Shown here: piece by piece, positions 27,801-33,500 of the stretch | Layout of the letters: every line of letters starts with the position of its first letter | How positions within the stretch are numbered: the stretch's first letter is position 1 | Source: Branchiostoma floridae | Taxonomy: Eukaryota; Chordata; Leptocardii; Amphioxiformes; Branchiostomatidae | Length of the DNA stretch: 64,000 nucleotides | NCBI RefSeq assembly: GCF_000003815.2 | Contig: NC_049981.1 | Location: forward strand, 5,524,312 to 5,588,311 | Direction of reading: 5' to 3' | Notes under the pieces: model-generated | Told to the model about the DNA's origin: nothing | Databases searched by the model: none | What the model saw: only the letters and a program-made list of their open reading frames with translations | Made by a program: the position numbers and the translations under genes

Positions 27801-30800
27801 TGTTTACGCCGGTATCAATTACCCCATCCCGCTTTCCGTGTGGCATGGTATGCGTACAAACATCGTTTAAGATCGCGACCAAGGAGAGTCCAAATTAACT
27901 CATTGACGGCTGAAAATGACCGCAACGGTTTTCCCGAGATTTCTGTTTTGGGGATTTTTAAAAAAATGCCTTCGATTTTGAATTATCGGTAATTAAGTGC
28001 AAAAAATGCCATTTTTACGCATATTTTCGACTGTAACTATGCTTAAAAACAAAATTAAAAAATACCAAAAAAGAAAAAAAAGTTTTCCTCATGTATGATG
28101 ATAGATATAAAAATCGAGAATTTTCAATGACACATGCGGCCCATCTTATCAAGAGTTTAGTCAAATCAAAGGCCTTCCTGAAAACAGAAAATAACTGTCT
28201 TTGGAAGCAAAATCTAAACAAAACAGCTATTCAAATTCAAATGACAAGATTCAAAGTATGTAAAATTGCTAATTTGATCTAATTTCAAAAACATTTTCAC
28301 TGTCATAACACTTTGTTTATTTTCAAATATTTTACGGTTAGCCCATAGTAGACCTCCTGTAACCCGATACGGGAAAGAATGCCCTAACAACCGACCGCCG
28401 GGAAACACTGCAAATGCAGATTTCCCTCATTAAATATGCAAATTTTAATTTGCATCTTTATAAACAGAGATGCACATCAGGAAGTGCAAATTATGCAAAC
28501 TGACAATTTAAAGTGTCAGTTTGCATAATTTGCACTTCCTGTTGTGCATCTCTGTCATAAAGTAAGCTACCTACATAACAAATATCATGTAAATTTGTCA
28601 TTTCCTTCTTCAGTTATCGTCCAGAGCAACCTGCTAGGGGGGGGGGGGGATATACACCACATATCCCTTATGTCACAAGCTATCTGCCATCCAAAAATCA
28701 AGACCATAGCACATCCAGTTCAAAAGTTTAAGAAATGAATTTCTGCTGCAGTACCAAGGGCACATACCAAGGGGCCCAAAGTTGACCTTGACCTTTGTCT
28801 TCCCAACACCTACCCACAAATCAAATATCATTGTAATCCATTCAGAGGTTCTTGAGTTATGCTCAAAAATCCGGACACACAGACAGACAGACACACAAAC
28901 AGACAGACAGACAGACACACATACAGAGAGAGAGAGAGAGACAGACACAGACACAGACACACGCAAAACTATATCTCCATTTTTCATGGAGATAATAACA
29001 AGTCATGTATCAGTGCGATGTTCCGGTCCCCAACCCACTAAAAAAGCTGTGCATATAGAAGAAAAAATGAAGAAAGAAAAACTCTTACCTGGGTGTCATT
29101 CTCACATTCAGGCATGAACATTCTACAAAAAGCTGTGTAGATGTGTGGATAGCAGCTTGATTGAATGTTTTGTTGGATCGGTTCTAAGAGATTGTACTCT
29201 TGAGAGTTTATCATCTCCTGGAACGACCGATGTCCAAAGGAGTTCGGAAATGATGTAGTATTGTACCCGGTAAGATTTTTGCATATGGCCCAGAAGAGTG
29301 GAAAGGGTTCACATACGCCTGTAGAAGGGGCAAATGTTAGCCAAGTTAAACACGAGGGTCGATGTGAACCATCTTCATAACAAATAATTATAGCATTGTA
29401 AGACCAGCTGATTTGGCTTTCTGAACGCATATGGCGTGTTACAAGAAATAAGAACGCTTTGAATTAGAAAAATCTATTCCCAGCTAGCAAATTGAATGAT
29501 GTAGTGCTTTATGCAGCGTCAGCTAAAAGGAGTTCATGAACCAAAAAGCTAATAAGTCGCTTTGGATATCCAAGAGCGAACGTATCTCAAGGGGTTCGTT
29601 GTACATTCGTAACAACTCTATTCCCAAATATTTTATAATTTACTGTGCAACGGTGTATTTTTGAATGAAGAACAGTTTGAAATTCGACAAGTGTGTCTCT
29701 AAGAATAATACTAGCATATCCAACAGCTGCGCCTGAAGAAAATTTTTTCGTATTTCAATGATTATACTTAAAAATCGAAATACTTGTGGACTTAATTGAC
29801 AGAATACAAGTAAGACTTTAAGCCGTGGCTATAATGACTTTTAGTTCATATTTTTTTACTATTATCCTGACTGTTATAAATTTTACATGGGTATTAGTTT
29901 GTAAATCATTGTTTGGGTACTGCATTATTTATTTGTGACGCGGGGCACCCCTGCCGAAGAAAAGTATTAAAAATATATCCAAACAAAATGAATATCAAAC
30001 TTTACTTTATGGACTAATTTCCATTCATTTGCATGATTCTGCATGGATACAATGTTTCAATAATCAAGTACTCACGTTGAGGAGTTGTGATCGTCGTCTG
30101 GGAGACACCTGTAATAAGAGCACTTTCTTATTATGTAACGCTCGGTAACATCATAAGTATTAGTTATTACATTAACATGTAGAAGAGTTATAGAAAAAAT
30201 TGCTAACACTTAAGAGCAAGTGTCTGTAAGGGTCAAACAATGGTGGCACCGGTCAAAATAGATTTGGCTCCTTTTTTGCACAGAGATAGTACTTGGTACA
30301 CAATCCCTCAAAATAGCTTTCTTTCTTCTCAGAACCCCTCGTTGCCATGGCAACAGGCCAAAGAAGTTTTGGGGCCATTTTTCCGGATTTTGGCATGTCA
30401 AAAACATGAAAATTGGCCAACTTTAAGGCCCTATCACTGAACAATGCTTTAACTAAACAACAAAAACAGAATATGCTAATCAGAGCAATGCCTAAACTTG
30501 TATAAAAAAAGCTGTAAAGTTAATCTCCTGTAAACTCTAAGGTATTGGGCAGCCTGAATACAATACACTGTTTTCAGGTTGTCAAAAATCTGAAATTTTG
30601 CCCAACTTCAAAGCACTGAAATTCCATAAGTATAAAATATTTTCGCTCGCATTTTACCACAAAGAATATCCCATTATAGAGCTATCAGAGGAATGCTAGC
30701 AAAGTTTGGGTTCTTGTTTTGTTGCTACACAATCGGCCGTTGAAGTGGGTCAATTTTTATGATTTTGATAATAAGTCATTTTGTGCTCTCTTTAAGCTAT

Positions 30801-33141
30801 CATAGGTTCCAAACCAAACTTGCGCGCTCTGCAATTGAAATTCACATGGATTATAAACCATTATATTGTCTATCAAACGCATGTTTGTAAAGTTCGGGTT
30901 CTTGTTTCATTGCTACGCAATTGTCCTTTAAAGTGGGTCAATTTTCATGATTTTGATAAAATACATCAGTGTGCACCATCTTCGAACTACTATAAGTCAC
31001 AAGCCAAAATTCTTCTGTAACTAGAATTTACATGAAATGTAAACCAAGATATTGTTTCTCAAGGTCATGCTTGTAAATTTTGGGTTCTTGTTTTGTTGCT
31101 ACGCAATTGTCCGTTAAAGTGGGTCAATTTTCATGATTTTGATGATATGTCATTTTGTGCTCTCTTTGAACTGTCATAAGTTCCAAAGTGAATTAGTTCT
31201 GAAATTGAAATTAACATGGAATACAAACGAATATATTGTCTATCAAATGCATGTTTGGAAAGTTCGAGTTCTGGTATTCTAACAGTGAATGTACATGTCC
31301 CTGAAAGTAGGTCGTATTCCACAAATCATGTTGTTGACAACAGTGATACACATGTCACAGTCTTTGTTTTTATAGAACCGATGTAGCAATGTGCTATCAC
31401 CATGAAAATCATTTGTAGGGATTATATTCTACACAAAGTCATATTTATGTTTAATGTCAGATTAATCCACTCTGAACTTTCTGAAGTTGGGCAAAATTTC
31501 AGATTTTTGACAACCTGAAAACAGTGTATTGTAATCAGGCTGCGCAATACCTTAGAGTTTACAGGAGATTAACTTTACTGCTTTTTTTTATACAAGTTTA
31601 GGCATTGCTCTGATTAGCATATTCTGTTTTTGTTGTTTAGTTAAAGCATCGTTTAGTGATAGTGCCCTAAAGTTGGCCAATTTTCATGTTTTCAACGTGC
31701 CACAATCCGGAAAAATGGCCCCAAAACTTCTTTGGCCTGTGACCATGGCAACGAGGGGTTCTGAGAAGAAAGAAAGCTATTTTGAGGGGTTGTGTACCAA
31801 GTACTATCTCTGTGCAAAAAAGGAGCCAAATCTATTTTTTGACCGGTGCCACCATTGTTTGACCCTTACAGACATTCGCTCTTAACTTCCAACACTCAAT
31901 TAAACGATAGGGACTTACCCTCTAAATTTTCGGTCAATCTCCGTCGACCTTGTTCAGTGAGCAGGAACACACCACTTTTGCAGGAGGGGGTCATAAGTAT
32001 CAGAAAGTGGTGTGTTCCTGACGTCACTGCTGGAGATAGGGAGGGTCATTCTGTGAACAAGTTTGACGGAGATTGACAGAAAATTTAGAGCGTAAGTTCC
32101 TATAGTTTAATTCAGTGTTGGAAGTAAAGTGTTAGCATTTTTCTGTAATGTATTCTACCAACACAGATGAACTTTCATGCTAAGATGTAGAAGAGTTTAT
32201 AGTTAACCATAATGTCAGACAAATATATGACTATCATTGTTTAGGCCTCCTTTCCAATTGACGGCGCTCTCACCGCGCTCTCGCTGCGAAAAAAATGCCA
32301 GATCGCGGTGAGAGCGCCGCGGGGCAGACCGCGACAAAAACCCAAATGTCAACATCTTCTTATGAGCTACTAAAAGTGCGAAAGATTACTCAGCGAATGT
32401 CAGAGATAAAGAACGAATGCTGTTCCATCTCAGTTCGTGTTGTTGTACATTTTGAACATTTCTCCGGGTTCTGTCTATGTCAAATATACTTCTTCACGAT
32501 CCACGGTTGAGAGCGCAGAGAGAGGGCGGTGAGAGCGCTGTCCTAGACCTATTGCGCTCGATCAACGCGCCCGCTGTGCTCTCTCTTGGCGCTTACGGTG
32601 CTTGCTACGCGCTCTCTTGGCGCTCTCTCTCTGCGCTCACCGTTGGATCGCCGTCCACGGCGCTCTCATGGCGACTGTTTTGAGCAGTTTCAAAACAGTC
32701 GCGGACGTAAGGGCGACCATGGCGCCCCCACCGTGCTCTCTGCGCGCTCTCATTGTGACCTTGGCACTCCCACCGCCCTCTCACCGCGCTCTTCTCAATT
32801 TGAGGTTGCAGAGAGAGCACCGTGAGAGCGCCGTCTTAGTGGAAAGGAGGTATAAGACGGGCAACCAAATACATCAGATAGGACAGGGAGTGTTGGAGGC
32901 CATTATGGACATGCAGTAGAAACCTAGCCATATAGTGCGACAAAGACTGCCACGCAACCGACGTTATACAAGCGTCGTAATGTAAAATTCATGTCCAACA
33001 CAATCCATATGTTACACGGAGTTCTCTAAAGTTACAAATAGTATGGAATTTGCAGTGTGGACGGAGAAAGGTACGTTGGTACTTACCCAGGCTAATATTA
33101 GCCACAATGAGTGCGCCAACTATCCCCAAGGCAAGCCTCAT
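725..33141 (-). CDS. LEFT gene: Frizzled-sushi-EGF-SEA-REJ-GAIN polycystin-1-like receptor (3' partial, exons L1-L31)
   Basis: This is a multi-exon gene whose ATG lies at 33141 and whose 3' part is beyond the left edge. The 31 exons listed separately keep one reading frame and sum to 5544 bp, about 1848 residues. Domain order is signal peptide, two Frizzled CRDs, seven sushi domains, Ser/Thr-rich repeats with EGF, EGF-Ca, SEA-like, partial EGF, REJ, GAIN and the first half of GPS. REJ plus GPS is the hallmark of the polycystin-1/REJ family, whose members are cell-surface proteins cut at the GPS. Frizzled CRDs in such a protein are unusual to my knowledge. By analogy with the right gene, membrane helices should follow off the window. 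Boundaries come from AG/GT sites, phases and paralog comparison only. Confidence 0.85.
1232..1475 (-). CDS. L30: GAIN domain beta strands
   Basis: GVALYVRV, VTLRAYLKRGAVASP, DYSHDVTLTG and WFLNQAALN. 244 bp against 262 in R28, a net in-frame loss of six codons. Phase 0 to 1. Confidence 0.82.
2086..2301 (-). CDS. L29: GAIN domain
   Basis: TYFAPRNPFEYGSNAED, VLGLSVLGERQKVLVSNL and NGTATSSNTRQIS. 216 bp, phase 0-0; R27 is one codon shorter. Confidence 0.85.
2644..2889 (-). CDS. L28: GAIN domain
   Basis: It contains SFTMISRKNRDEKPTLFQAK, SLARSSCDGLGARVIQ and LCLGTVGSQ. 246 bp, phase 0-0; R26 is one codon longer. Very high similarity to the paralog. Confidence 0.85.
3183..3274 (-). CDS. L27: GAIN-region exon
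   Basis: AVNILDASSQSVDRG... ends ENKTTDFQK. 92 bp, phase 1 to 0, same as R25. It contains an N-glycosylation sequon (NKT). Confidence 0.82.
3398..3815. repeat. Palindromic MITE, GGTAAGGTAC family, copy 1
   Basis: Long inverted arms: GTATGAATACAGTTACTCC...GGTAAGGTACA on the left and TGTACCTTACC...GGAGTAA on the right. Inner arms carry CTAGTCTCGATCTCGCGAGA and ACGCAAGC. Sits in the intron between L27 and L26. Confidence 0.7.
3858..3963 (-). CDS. L26: GAIN-region exon, GTAAGG start
   Basis: VRAADTLKTLGEVLTTEAS then EVGTEELEGIAAHLVT. 106 bp, phase 0 to 1, in frame from the TATAG acceptor. The paralogous R24 is one base shorter. Confidence 0.78.
4185..4262 (+). mobile_element. tRNA-like SINE head
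   Basis: A-box-like TAGCGCAGTGG, a perfect anticodon-type stem (GCATT/AATGC) and B box GGTTCGAATCC with a perfect T stem (CCCGG/CCGGG). Acceptor and D stems do not pair, so it is a retroposed or decayed tRNA-like element, not a tRNA gene. Poly-T-rich sequence follows. Confidence 0.5.
4988..5113 (-). CDS. L25: GAIN-region helix exon, nearly identical to R23
   Basis: ARDRMVQILEQVQVLDVQQV then KQVSGTLEHVTNKPEELSDESQ. 126 bp, phase 0-0. It differs from R23 at only about six bases and two residues (QI/EI region). The amphipathic helix is typical of GAIN subdomain A. Confidence 0.88.
5485..5646 (-). CDS. L24: GAIN-region helix exon starting with GTAAGA
   Basis: VRPPENIEEFVETVLDD then VQQTTSSIASAASVLNVVNG. 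162 bp, phase 0-0, paired with R22. The first six exon bases (GTAAGA) directly after the CAG acceptor look like a 5' splice site. Confidence 0.82.
5960..6082 (-). CDS. L23: REJ-associated beta-strand exon
   Basis: SSTPPIRLPIGDPDENYELE then IVIRVTDALGASSVTTV. The VRVTDALGAS ending is typical of PKD/cadherin-like strands in REJ regions. 123 bp, phase 0-0, same as R21. Confidence 0.85.
6083..6879. other. Intron of left gene, no recognised feature
   Basis: AT-rich intronic sequence between L23 and the first large transposon copy. I see no exon, hairpin or known repeat in it. Confidence 0.4.
6880..9784. mobile_element. Large nonautonomous DNA-type element, copy A
   Basis: Near-identical to 10400-13728. 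Both share the same left end (ACTAGAAAGGCCGACATTTG) and right end (CATACTATGTATGGCTGAAAT). An inverted ATATTTCAGCCATAC lies near both termini. The interior contains a diverged direct duplication (about 8340-8830 and 9000-9420). No transposase-like ORF is visible. Copy A has a ~40-bp segment at 7566-7625 absent from copy B. Confidence 0.75.
9902..10020 (-). CDS. L22: REJ domain (FSDPDLPLRY segment)
   Basis: FSDPDLPLRYDFEYT...LLYSGP corresponds to the G-W-x-D-x-x-x-P-L-x-Y strand of REJ. 119 bp, phase 1 to 0, same as R20. It is bracketed by two near-identical transposon copies in direct orientation. Confidence 0.85.
10060..10262. repeat. GGTAAGGTAC-family MITE fragment, copy 2
   Basis: Contains CTCGACCTAGTTCTCACAAC, TCTCGCGAGAACTAGGTCA, TCCGTGAACAAGATG and a degraded right terminus ending TTTAAAAATG. 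It lies 39 bp from exon L22. Confidence 0.5.
10400..13728. mobile_element. Large nonautonomous DNA-type element, copy B
   Basis: Second copy of the element at 6880-9784, same orientation, with only scattered differences. Its right part contains three tandem ~163-bp units (12981-13468) that copy A lacks, which accounts for most of the size difference. Confidence 0.75.
12981..13468. repeat. Three ~163-bp tandem units inside copy B
   Basis: Units begin AGG(A/G)GCCAAAAGTGTCC at 12981, 13143 and 13306 and end at about 13468. ORFs seen across them are only the repeat read in different frames. Confidence 0.75.
13789..13951 (-). CDS. L21: REJ domain core
   Basis: YSFTVTEPPIVGNCEVH...GFFEIQCQ contains the N/E-PP-x-G-x-C motif that marks REJ. 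The acceptor is a tandem AAG-CAG, so one Gln may be optional. 163 bp, phase 0 to 1. Confidence 0.85.
14200..14285. repeat. Fragment of a MITE shared with 47886-47992
   Basis: AAATGACCCGCCCCGAGGTG and CGCCTGGTCCTTTGCTATAA are shared with the intron of the right gene near 47890-47960. Intronic between L21 and L20. Confidence 0.45.
14446..14677 (-). CDS. L20: REJ domain continuation
   Basis: CDTIYGTCGPKINSGEKMRL then LCSNCRADPNNYRYNWTLV. Four clustered Cys and a YNW...L strand are typical of REJ repeats. 232 bp, phase 2 to 0, nearly identical to R18. Confidence 0.85.
15011..15191 (-). CDS. L19: REJ domain continuation
   Basis: GVCPALNGGADGLLTVNT through SAPNRVSASASQ to IPQSSV; 181 bp, phase 1 to 2, same length as R17. 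Confidence 0.82.
15390..15605 (+). mobile_element. tRNA-derived SINE, family 1
   Basis: B box GGGTTCGAATCC at about 15428, then a body with GTACCAAGCTTTAG, GTCCCTCGG, TTAAACGGAGGTCTCG and CGAGCACG. The same body elements occur in the 57335-57770 element. Confidence 0.6.
15736..16299 (-). CDS. L18: partial EGF-Ca fused to start of REJ domain
   Basis: DLDECTENTTV...GSTCINTPGGYGC is an EGF-Ca module followed by CSPDVTILGGG and REJ-type sequence. REJ hallmarks are YKWEF, LLVPPRTLDYGLYLFRL, SPLVAGILGG and LDYRWSC. It is the longest exon of the gene at 564 bp, phase 1-1. The REJ family includes the sea-urchin receptor for egg jelly and polycystin-1. Confidence 0.88.
16541..16757 (-). CDS. L17: SEA-like module, second part
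   Basis: FNYMVNSMTEIQRF... contains SFVRGSLVAIQSLTLVE, which resembles the central strand of SEA domains, and ends with SSFPFVEATVTG. 217 bp, phase 0 to 1, matching R15 apart from a two-codon difference. Confidence 0.8.
17137..17252 (-). CDS. L16: SEA-like module, first part
   Basis: ALNKFYVRTVYNEDFDYDP... ends HLRQ in phase 0. 116 bp, identical in length to R14. The FYV...F-Y-rich opening followed by a long helix resembles a SEA domain. That assignment is by pattern and less certain than the EGF and REJ calls. Confidence 0.75.
17622..17741 (-). CDS. L15: calcium-binding EGF domain
   Basis: DIDECRMSPC begins the exon. GLRERCVNTIGSYRCDC supplies the Asn/aromatic calcium-binding signature, and DKCT ends it. 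120 bp, phase 1-1, paired with R13. Confidence 0.85.
17801..18757. mobile_element. 957-bp TIR element containing CRE palindromes
   Basis: Termini are GTTAACCCTATTCAGAC on the left and GTCTGAATAGGGTCAAAC on the right, inverted. Subterminal inverted GCTTTTGAGGC/GCCTCAAAAGC pairs back this up. Poly-G and poly-C runs flank the termini. No transposase. Intron between L15 and L14. Confidence 0.75.
18758..19081. other. Intron remainder between TIR element and L14
   Basis: No feature seen apart from the splice donor of L14 at its right end. Confidence 0.35.
19082..19420 (-). CDS. L14: Ser/Thr-rich coding minisatellite plus EGF-like domain
   Basis: It starts EIFTRPPDATST, runs through about 3.8 copies of a 57-bp (19-residue) Ser/Thr/Ile repeat, then an EGF-like module (TCPTRCHDQASC, CTCNSGWVGNG, ICEG). 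The paralogous exon R12 is 156 bp against 339 bp here, and the difference is mainly the repeat. It would form an O-glycosylated stalk outside the cell. Phase 1-1. Confidence 0.8.
19760..19925 (-). pseudogene. Decayed sushi exon (stop replaces last Cys)
   Basis: It reads PCPRLTAPTNG through CQADGTWSNNVPT and then TAA exactly where Cys4 is expected; the donor is missing. Its acceptor (GCCATAC region, 19926 on) is also weak. This is the fourth decayed or partial copy in the left array. Confidence 0.6.
20066..20370. repeat. MITE with CTGTCACATT termini plus GCGATCG-family tail
   Basis: Inverted CCCTGTCACATT (20069) and AATGTGACAGGG (20286) define one palindrome. It is followed by CTAGACGGCGATCGAGCTGC, related to the family at 34686, 34936 and 52949. 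Confidence 0.5.
20734..20913 (-). CDS. L13: sushi domain, last intact copy in left gene
   Basis: A 180-bp phase 1-1 exon: GKCSSLMAPANG, FRCNAGYLLNG, TCQADTTWT, VPTCE. It can splice directly to L14 in phase. Confidence 0.85.
21381..21549 (-). pseudogene. Decayed sushi exon (last Cys and donor lost)
   Basis: It reads GKCSMLTAPTNG to GGTWSNPVPS, then Phe where the fourth Cys belongs. No GT donor is present at the normal position. The acceptor and the first three Cys survive. It is likely excluded from mRNA, or is a recently inactivated domain. Confidence 0.6.
21689..21865 (-). CDS. L12: sushi domain
   Basis: A 177-bp phase 1-1 exon: RSCVMLTPPTNG, FTCNTGYGRNG, TCQTDGTWN, TPTC. Four Cys and the Trp are intact. 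Confidence 0.85.
22012..22082 (-). pseudogene. Relic of a sushi exon (5' third only)
   Basis: An acceptor (TTTCAG) is followed by sequence recognisably like the PTNGALSP...GPY part of neighbouring sushi exons, but out of frame, and then homology stops. It is a fragment left by decay or partial duplication. Confidence 0.5.
22105..22200. repeat. (CT)n microsatellite
   Basis: Interrupted TC dinucleotide run in the intron next to the sushi relic. Confidence 0.9.
22605..22781 (-). CDS. L11: sushi domain
   Basis: A 177-bp phase 1-1 exon: RQCNALTAPTNG, FTCNPGYVRNG, VCQTDGSWS, VPTC. Very similar to L12. Confidence 0.85.
22902..23078 (-). CDS. L10: sushi domain
   Basis: A 177-bp phase 1-1 exon: RLCPVLTIPTNG, FNCSTGNVLNG, TCQADGTWS, VPTC. 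The middle loop (GGVRDVGPYPYPDV) is the most divergent of the set. Confidence 0.85.
23133..23397. repeat. Palindromic MITE
   Basis: Left arm (ACTGAAGTAGTATAGAGTCA...) and right arm (...TGACTCTATACTACTTACTGA) are inverted over about 90 bp each, with AGGAGCAAGAAGGAGCAGGTC in the arms. Intron between L10 and L9. Confidence 0.75.
24014..24193 (-). CDS. L9: sushi domain
   Basis: A 180-bp phase 1-1 exon: RQCPDLTAPTNG, FTCNTGYELSG, TCQADGTWS, VPTC. It has no internal Met, so a Met-based ORF search would miss it. Splice sites are clean. Confidence 0.85.
24422..24598 (-). CDS. L8: sushi domain
   Basis: A 177-bp phase 1-1 exon: RCPDLTAPTNG, FTCNTGYVRNG, TCQADGAWS, IPTC. Four Cys and the Trp are intact. 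Confidence 0.85.
24820..24999 (-). CDS. L7: sushi domain
   Basis: A 180-bp phase 1-1 exon: RQCPVLAAPTNG, FTCNSGY, TCRADGTWS, PTC. All four cysteines and the Trp of the complement-control fold are present. First intact sushi after the Frizzled pair. Confidence 0.85.
25222..25361 (-). pseudogene. Decayed sushi exon (3' truncated)
   Basis: A good acceptor and RQCPTLTAPTNG start are followed by normal sushi sequence up to LICQA. Then the conserved Trp and last Cys are replaced by unrelated sequence that runs to a stop. No donor lies at the expected place. It is probably skipped, which is phase-neutral because sushi exons are phase 1 to 1. Confidence 0.65.
25710..25837 (-). CDS. L6: second Frizzled CRD, C-terminal part
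   Basis: It begins LPCRSFCLEINDAC and carries Cys6-Cys10, ending EDNCTIPN in phase 1. The donor GTGGGT at 25709 was preferred over a site 4 nt away because it gives the phase required by the next sushi exon. Confidence 0.75.
25930..26160. repeat. Dispersed repeat shared with 43700-43855
   Basis: GCAACCTATGATCCACTG, TTTGCATAACGTGACGTCACG-like sequence, TTGTTCATTCCTTGA and AAAGACTGGTG occur in both places. The right end (CTACCAACAAAGATGAACTT) recurs at 32156. Confidence 0.6.
26315..26525 (-). CDS. L5: second Frizzled CRD, N-terminal part
   Basis: It begins ECEPIRYNRC and carries Cys1-Cys5 of a second CRD, including the SFPN segment, SDCHPDMYFFLC and FPQC. The exon split matches the first Frizzled domain, which suggests a domain duplication. 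It ends in phase 2. Confidence 0.85.
26826..26961 (-). CDS. L4: first Frizzled CRD, C-terminal part
   Basis: It supplies Cys6-Cys10 (LCRNVCEEINTTC, SCDVFP, DPTC), completing the ten-cysteine pattern. The CRNVCEE segment matches the Frizzled PCR..CE motif. It starts in phase 0 and ends in phase 1 before GTAAG. Confidence 0.85.
26962..28400. other. Intron of left gene, no recognised feature
   Basis: First part of the long intron that splits the first Frizzled domain. AT-rich, with poly-A/T tracts near 27950-28090 and no exon or structured repeat that I can support. Confidence 0.35.
28466..28557. repeat. Near-perfect 45-bp-arm hairpin
   Basis: Left arm starts CAGAGATGCACATCAGGAAG and right arm ends CTTCCTGTTGTGCATCTCTG, with only two or three mismatches and a short loop near CAATTTAAAG. 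It may be a MITE or a transcribed hairpin. Confidence 0.8.
28740..28995 (+). repeat. Dispersed repeat ending in CAGA microsatellite
   Basis: CTTTGTCTTCCCAACACCTA...TCCATTCAGAGGTTCTTGAG leads into (ACAG)n/(AG)n at 28871-28965. A reverse-oriented relative lies at 47400-47545. Confidence 0.7.
29089..29318 (-). CDS. L3: first Frizzled CRD, N-terminal part
   Basis: It begins at VCEPFPLFWAIC and contains Cys1-Cys5 of a Frizzled cysteine-rich domain (CEP..., ...IC, SSC, AFC, PEC), with the family's aromatic and FPN residues. It ends ENDTQ in phase 0. Frizzled CRDs bind Wnt acyl chains in known proteins; ligand binding here is inference. Confidence 0.85.
29319..30075. other. Intron of left gene, no recognised feature
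   Basis: AT-rich intron between L3 and L2. Nothing structured seen. Confidence 0.35.
30076..30108 (-). CDS. L2: 33-bp microexon, Thr-rich linker
   Basis: ATTACAG precedes and GTGAGT follows. It encodes VSQTTITTPQ between the signal peptide and the first Frizzled domain, phase 1 to phase 1. It is supported by clean splice sites and perfect phase continuity with L1 and L3. Confidence 0.65.
30189..32147. mobile_element. Outer palindromic MITE, interrupted by a TTAA element
   Basis: Left arm (30189-30213 continuing at 31886-31945) and right arm (32064-32147) are inverted copies. They are AGAAAAAATTGCTAACAC, CTTCCAACACTCAATTAAAC and AATCTCCGTC against their complements. The left arm is split by the 1668-bp element at 30214-31881. 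Confidence 0.75.
30214..31881. mobile_element. TTAA-flanked foldback transposon with ~395-bp TIRs
   Basis: TTAA lies on both sides (30210-30213 and 31882-31885). The termini are GAGCAAGTGTCTGTAAGG and the inverse of GAGCGAATGTCTGTAAGG. The TIRs extend about 395 bp at high similarity. The interior holds about 3.3 tandem ~187-bp units (GGGTTCTTGTTT at 30708, 30896, 31082). TTAA targets fit piggyBac or Kolobok superfamilies; no transposase is visible. Confidence 0.85.
32243..32860. mobile_element. 618-bp GC-rich TIR element
   Basis: CCTCCTTTCCAATTGACGGC on the left is inverted as GCCGTC...GGAAAGGAGG on the right. The interior is dense in GCGCTCTC repeats. Intron L1-L2. ORFs here are by-products of GC-rich repeats. 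Confidence 0.75.
33087..33141 (-). CDS. L1: signal-peptide exon, start of left gene
   Basis: The ATG at 33141 opens an 18-residue hydrophobic signal sequence (MRLALGIVGALIVANISL) followed by a GTAAGT donor in phase 1. The base at -3 is A (ACAATGA), a good start context. It joins L2 through a Gly codon. I chose this start because it gives a clean secretory leader that splices in frame into the first Frizzled exon. Confidence 0.75.
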
Positions 33142-33500
33142 TGTGTAGTCGCACAGTTAACACCTCTGAATTCGTCTTTTCAAGGAATCCGTCGCACGAT
33201 TTGAAGATGTGTGTCGTAGTTGACAAGATAAGTCTTTTCTCCAGACGATCACTCGCGAAAATCAAGTAATACTTCAGGTAAAGCGATGAGACATACCCGC
33301 ATGTGGATGCGCGCCGTTTCCTTGTGAATTTAGCTAGCTGAATATTTTGTTTCCTCAATTTGGATTTGTTGCTCAAATTAAAGGCCGTAGGTCACATAAC
33401 TTCGTACAGCGTAAGTTAACGCCGCAGGCATCTTCAAAGTCATCACCCTACTTGTGTTGTCAGTGTGACTGTATATAGAGTTTATAGACACAGTTTTGAC
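33142..33500 (-). promoter_or_regulatory. 5' UTR and candidate core promoter of left gene
   Basis: This is the sequence directly upstream of the signal-peptide ATG. A TATAAA-like box (plus-strand tttata, 33481-33486) next to CTCTATATAC lies about 340 bp upstream of the ATG. The transcription start is not determinable by eye, and a noncoding first exon further upstream remains possible. Confidence 0.25.

Noticed and set aside
28782-29117. 111-residue ORF rich in Asp/Thr/Arg
   Set aside because: It is the CAGA/AG microsatellite and dispersed repeat translated; it overlaps the real Frizzled exon on the other strand.
30210-31885. Small protein genes in the TTAA element (for example 30240-30440 and 31673-31885)
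   Set aside because: They come from the inverted repeat arms and match each other as reverse complements. No transposase motif.
32477-32919. Several 68-105 residue ORFs on both strands
   Set aside because: All fall inside the GC-rich 618-bp TIR element, where repeated GCGCTCTC keeps many frames open.
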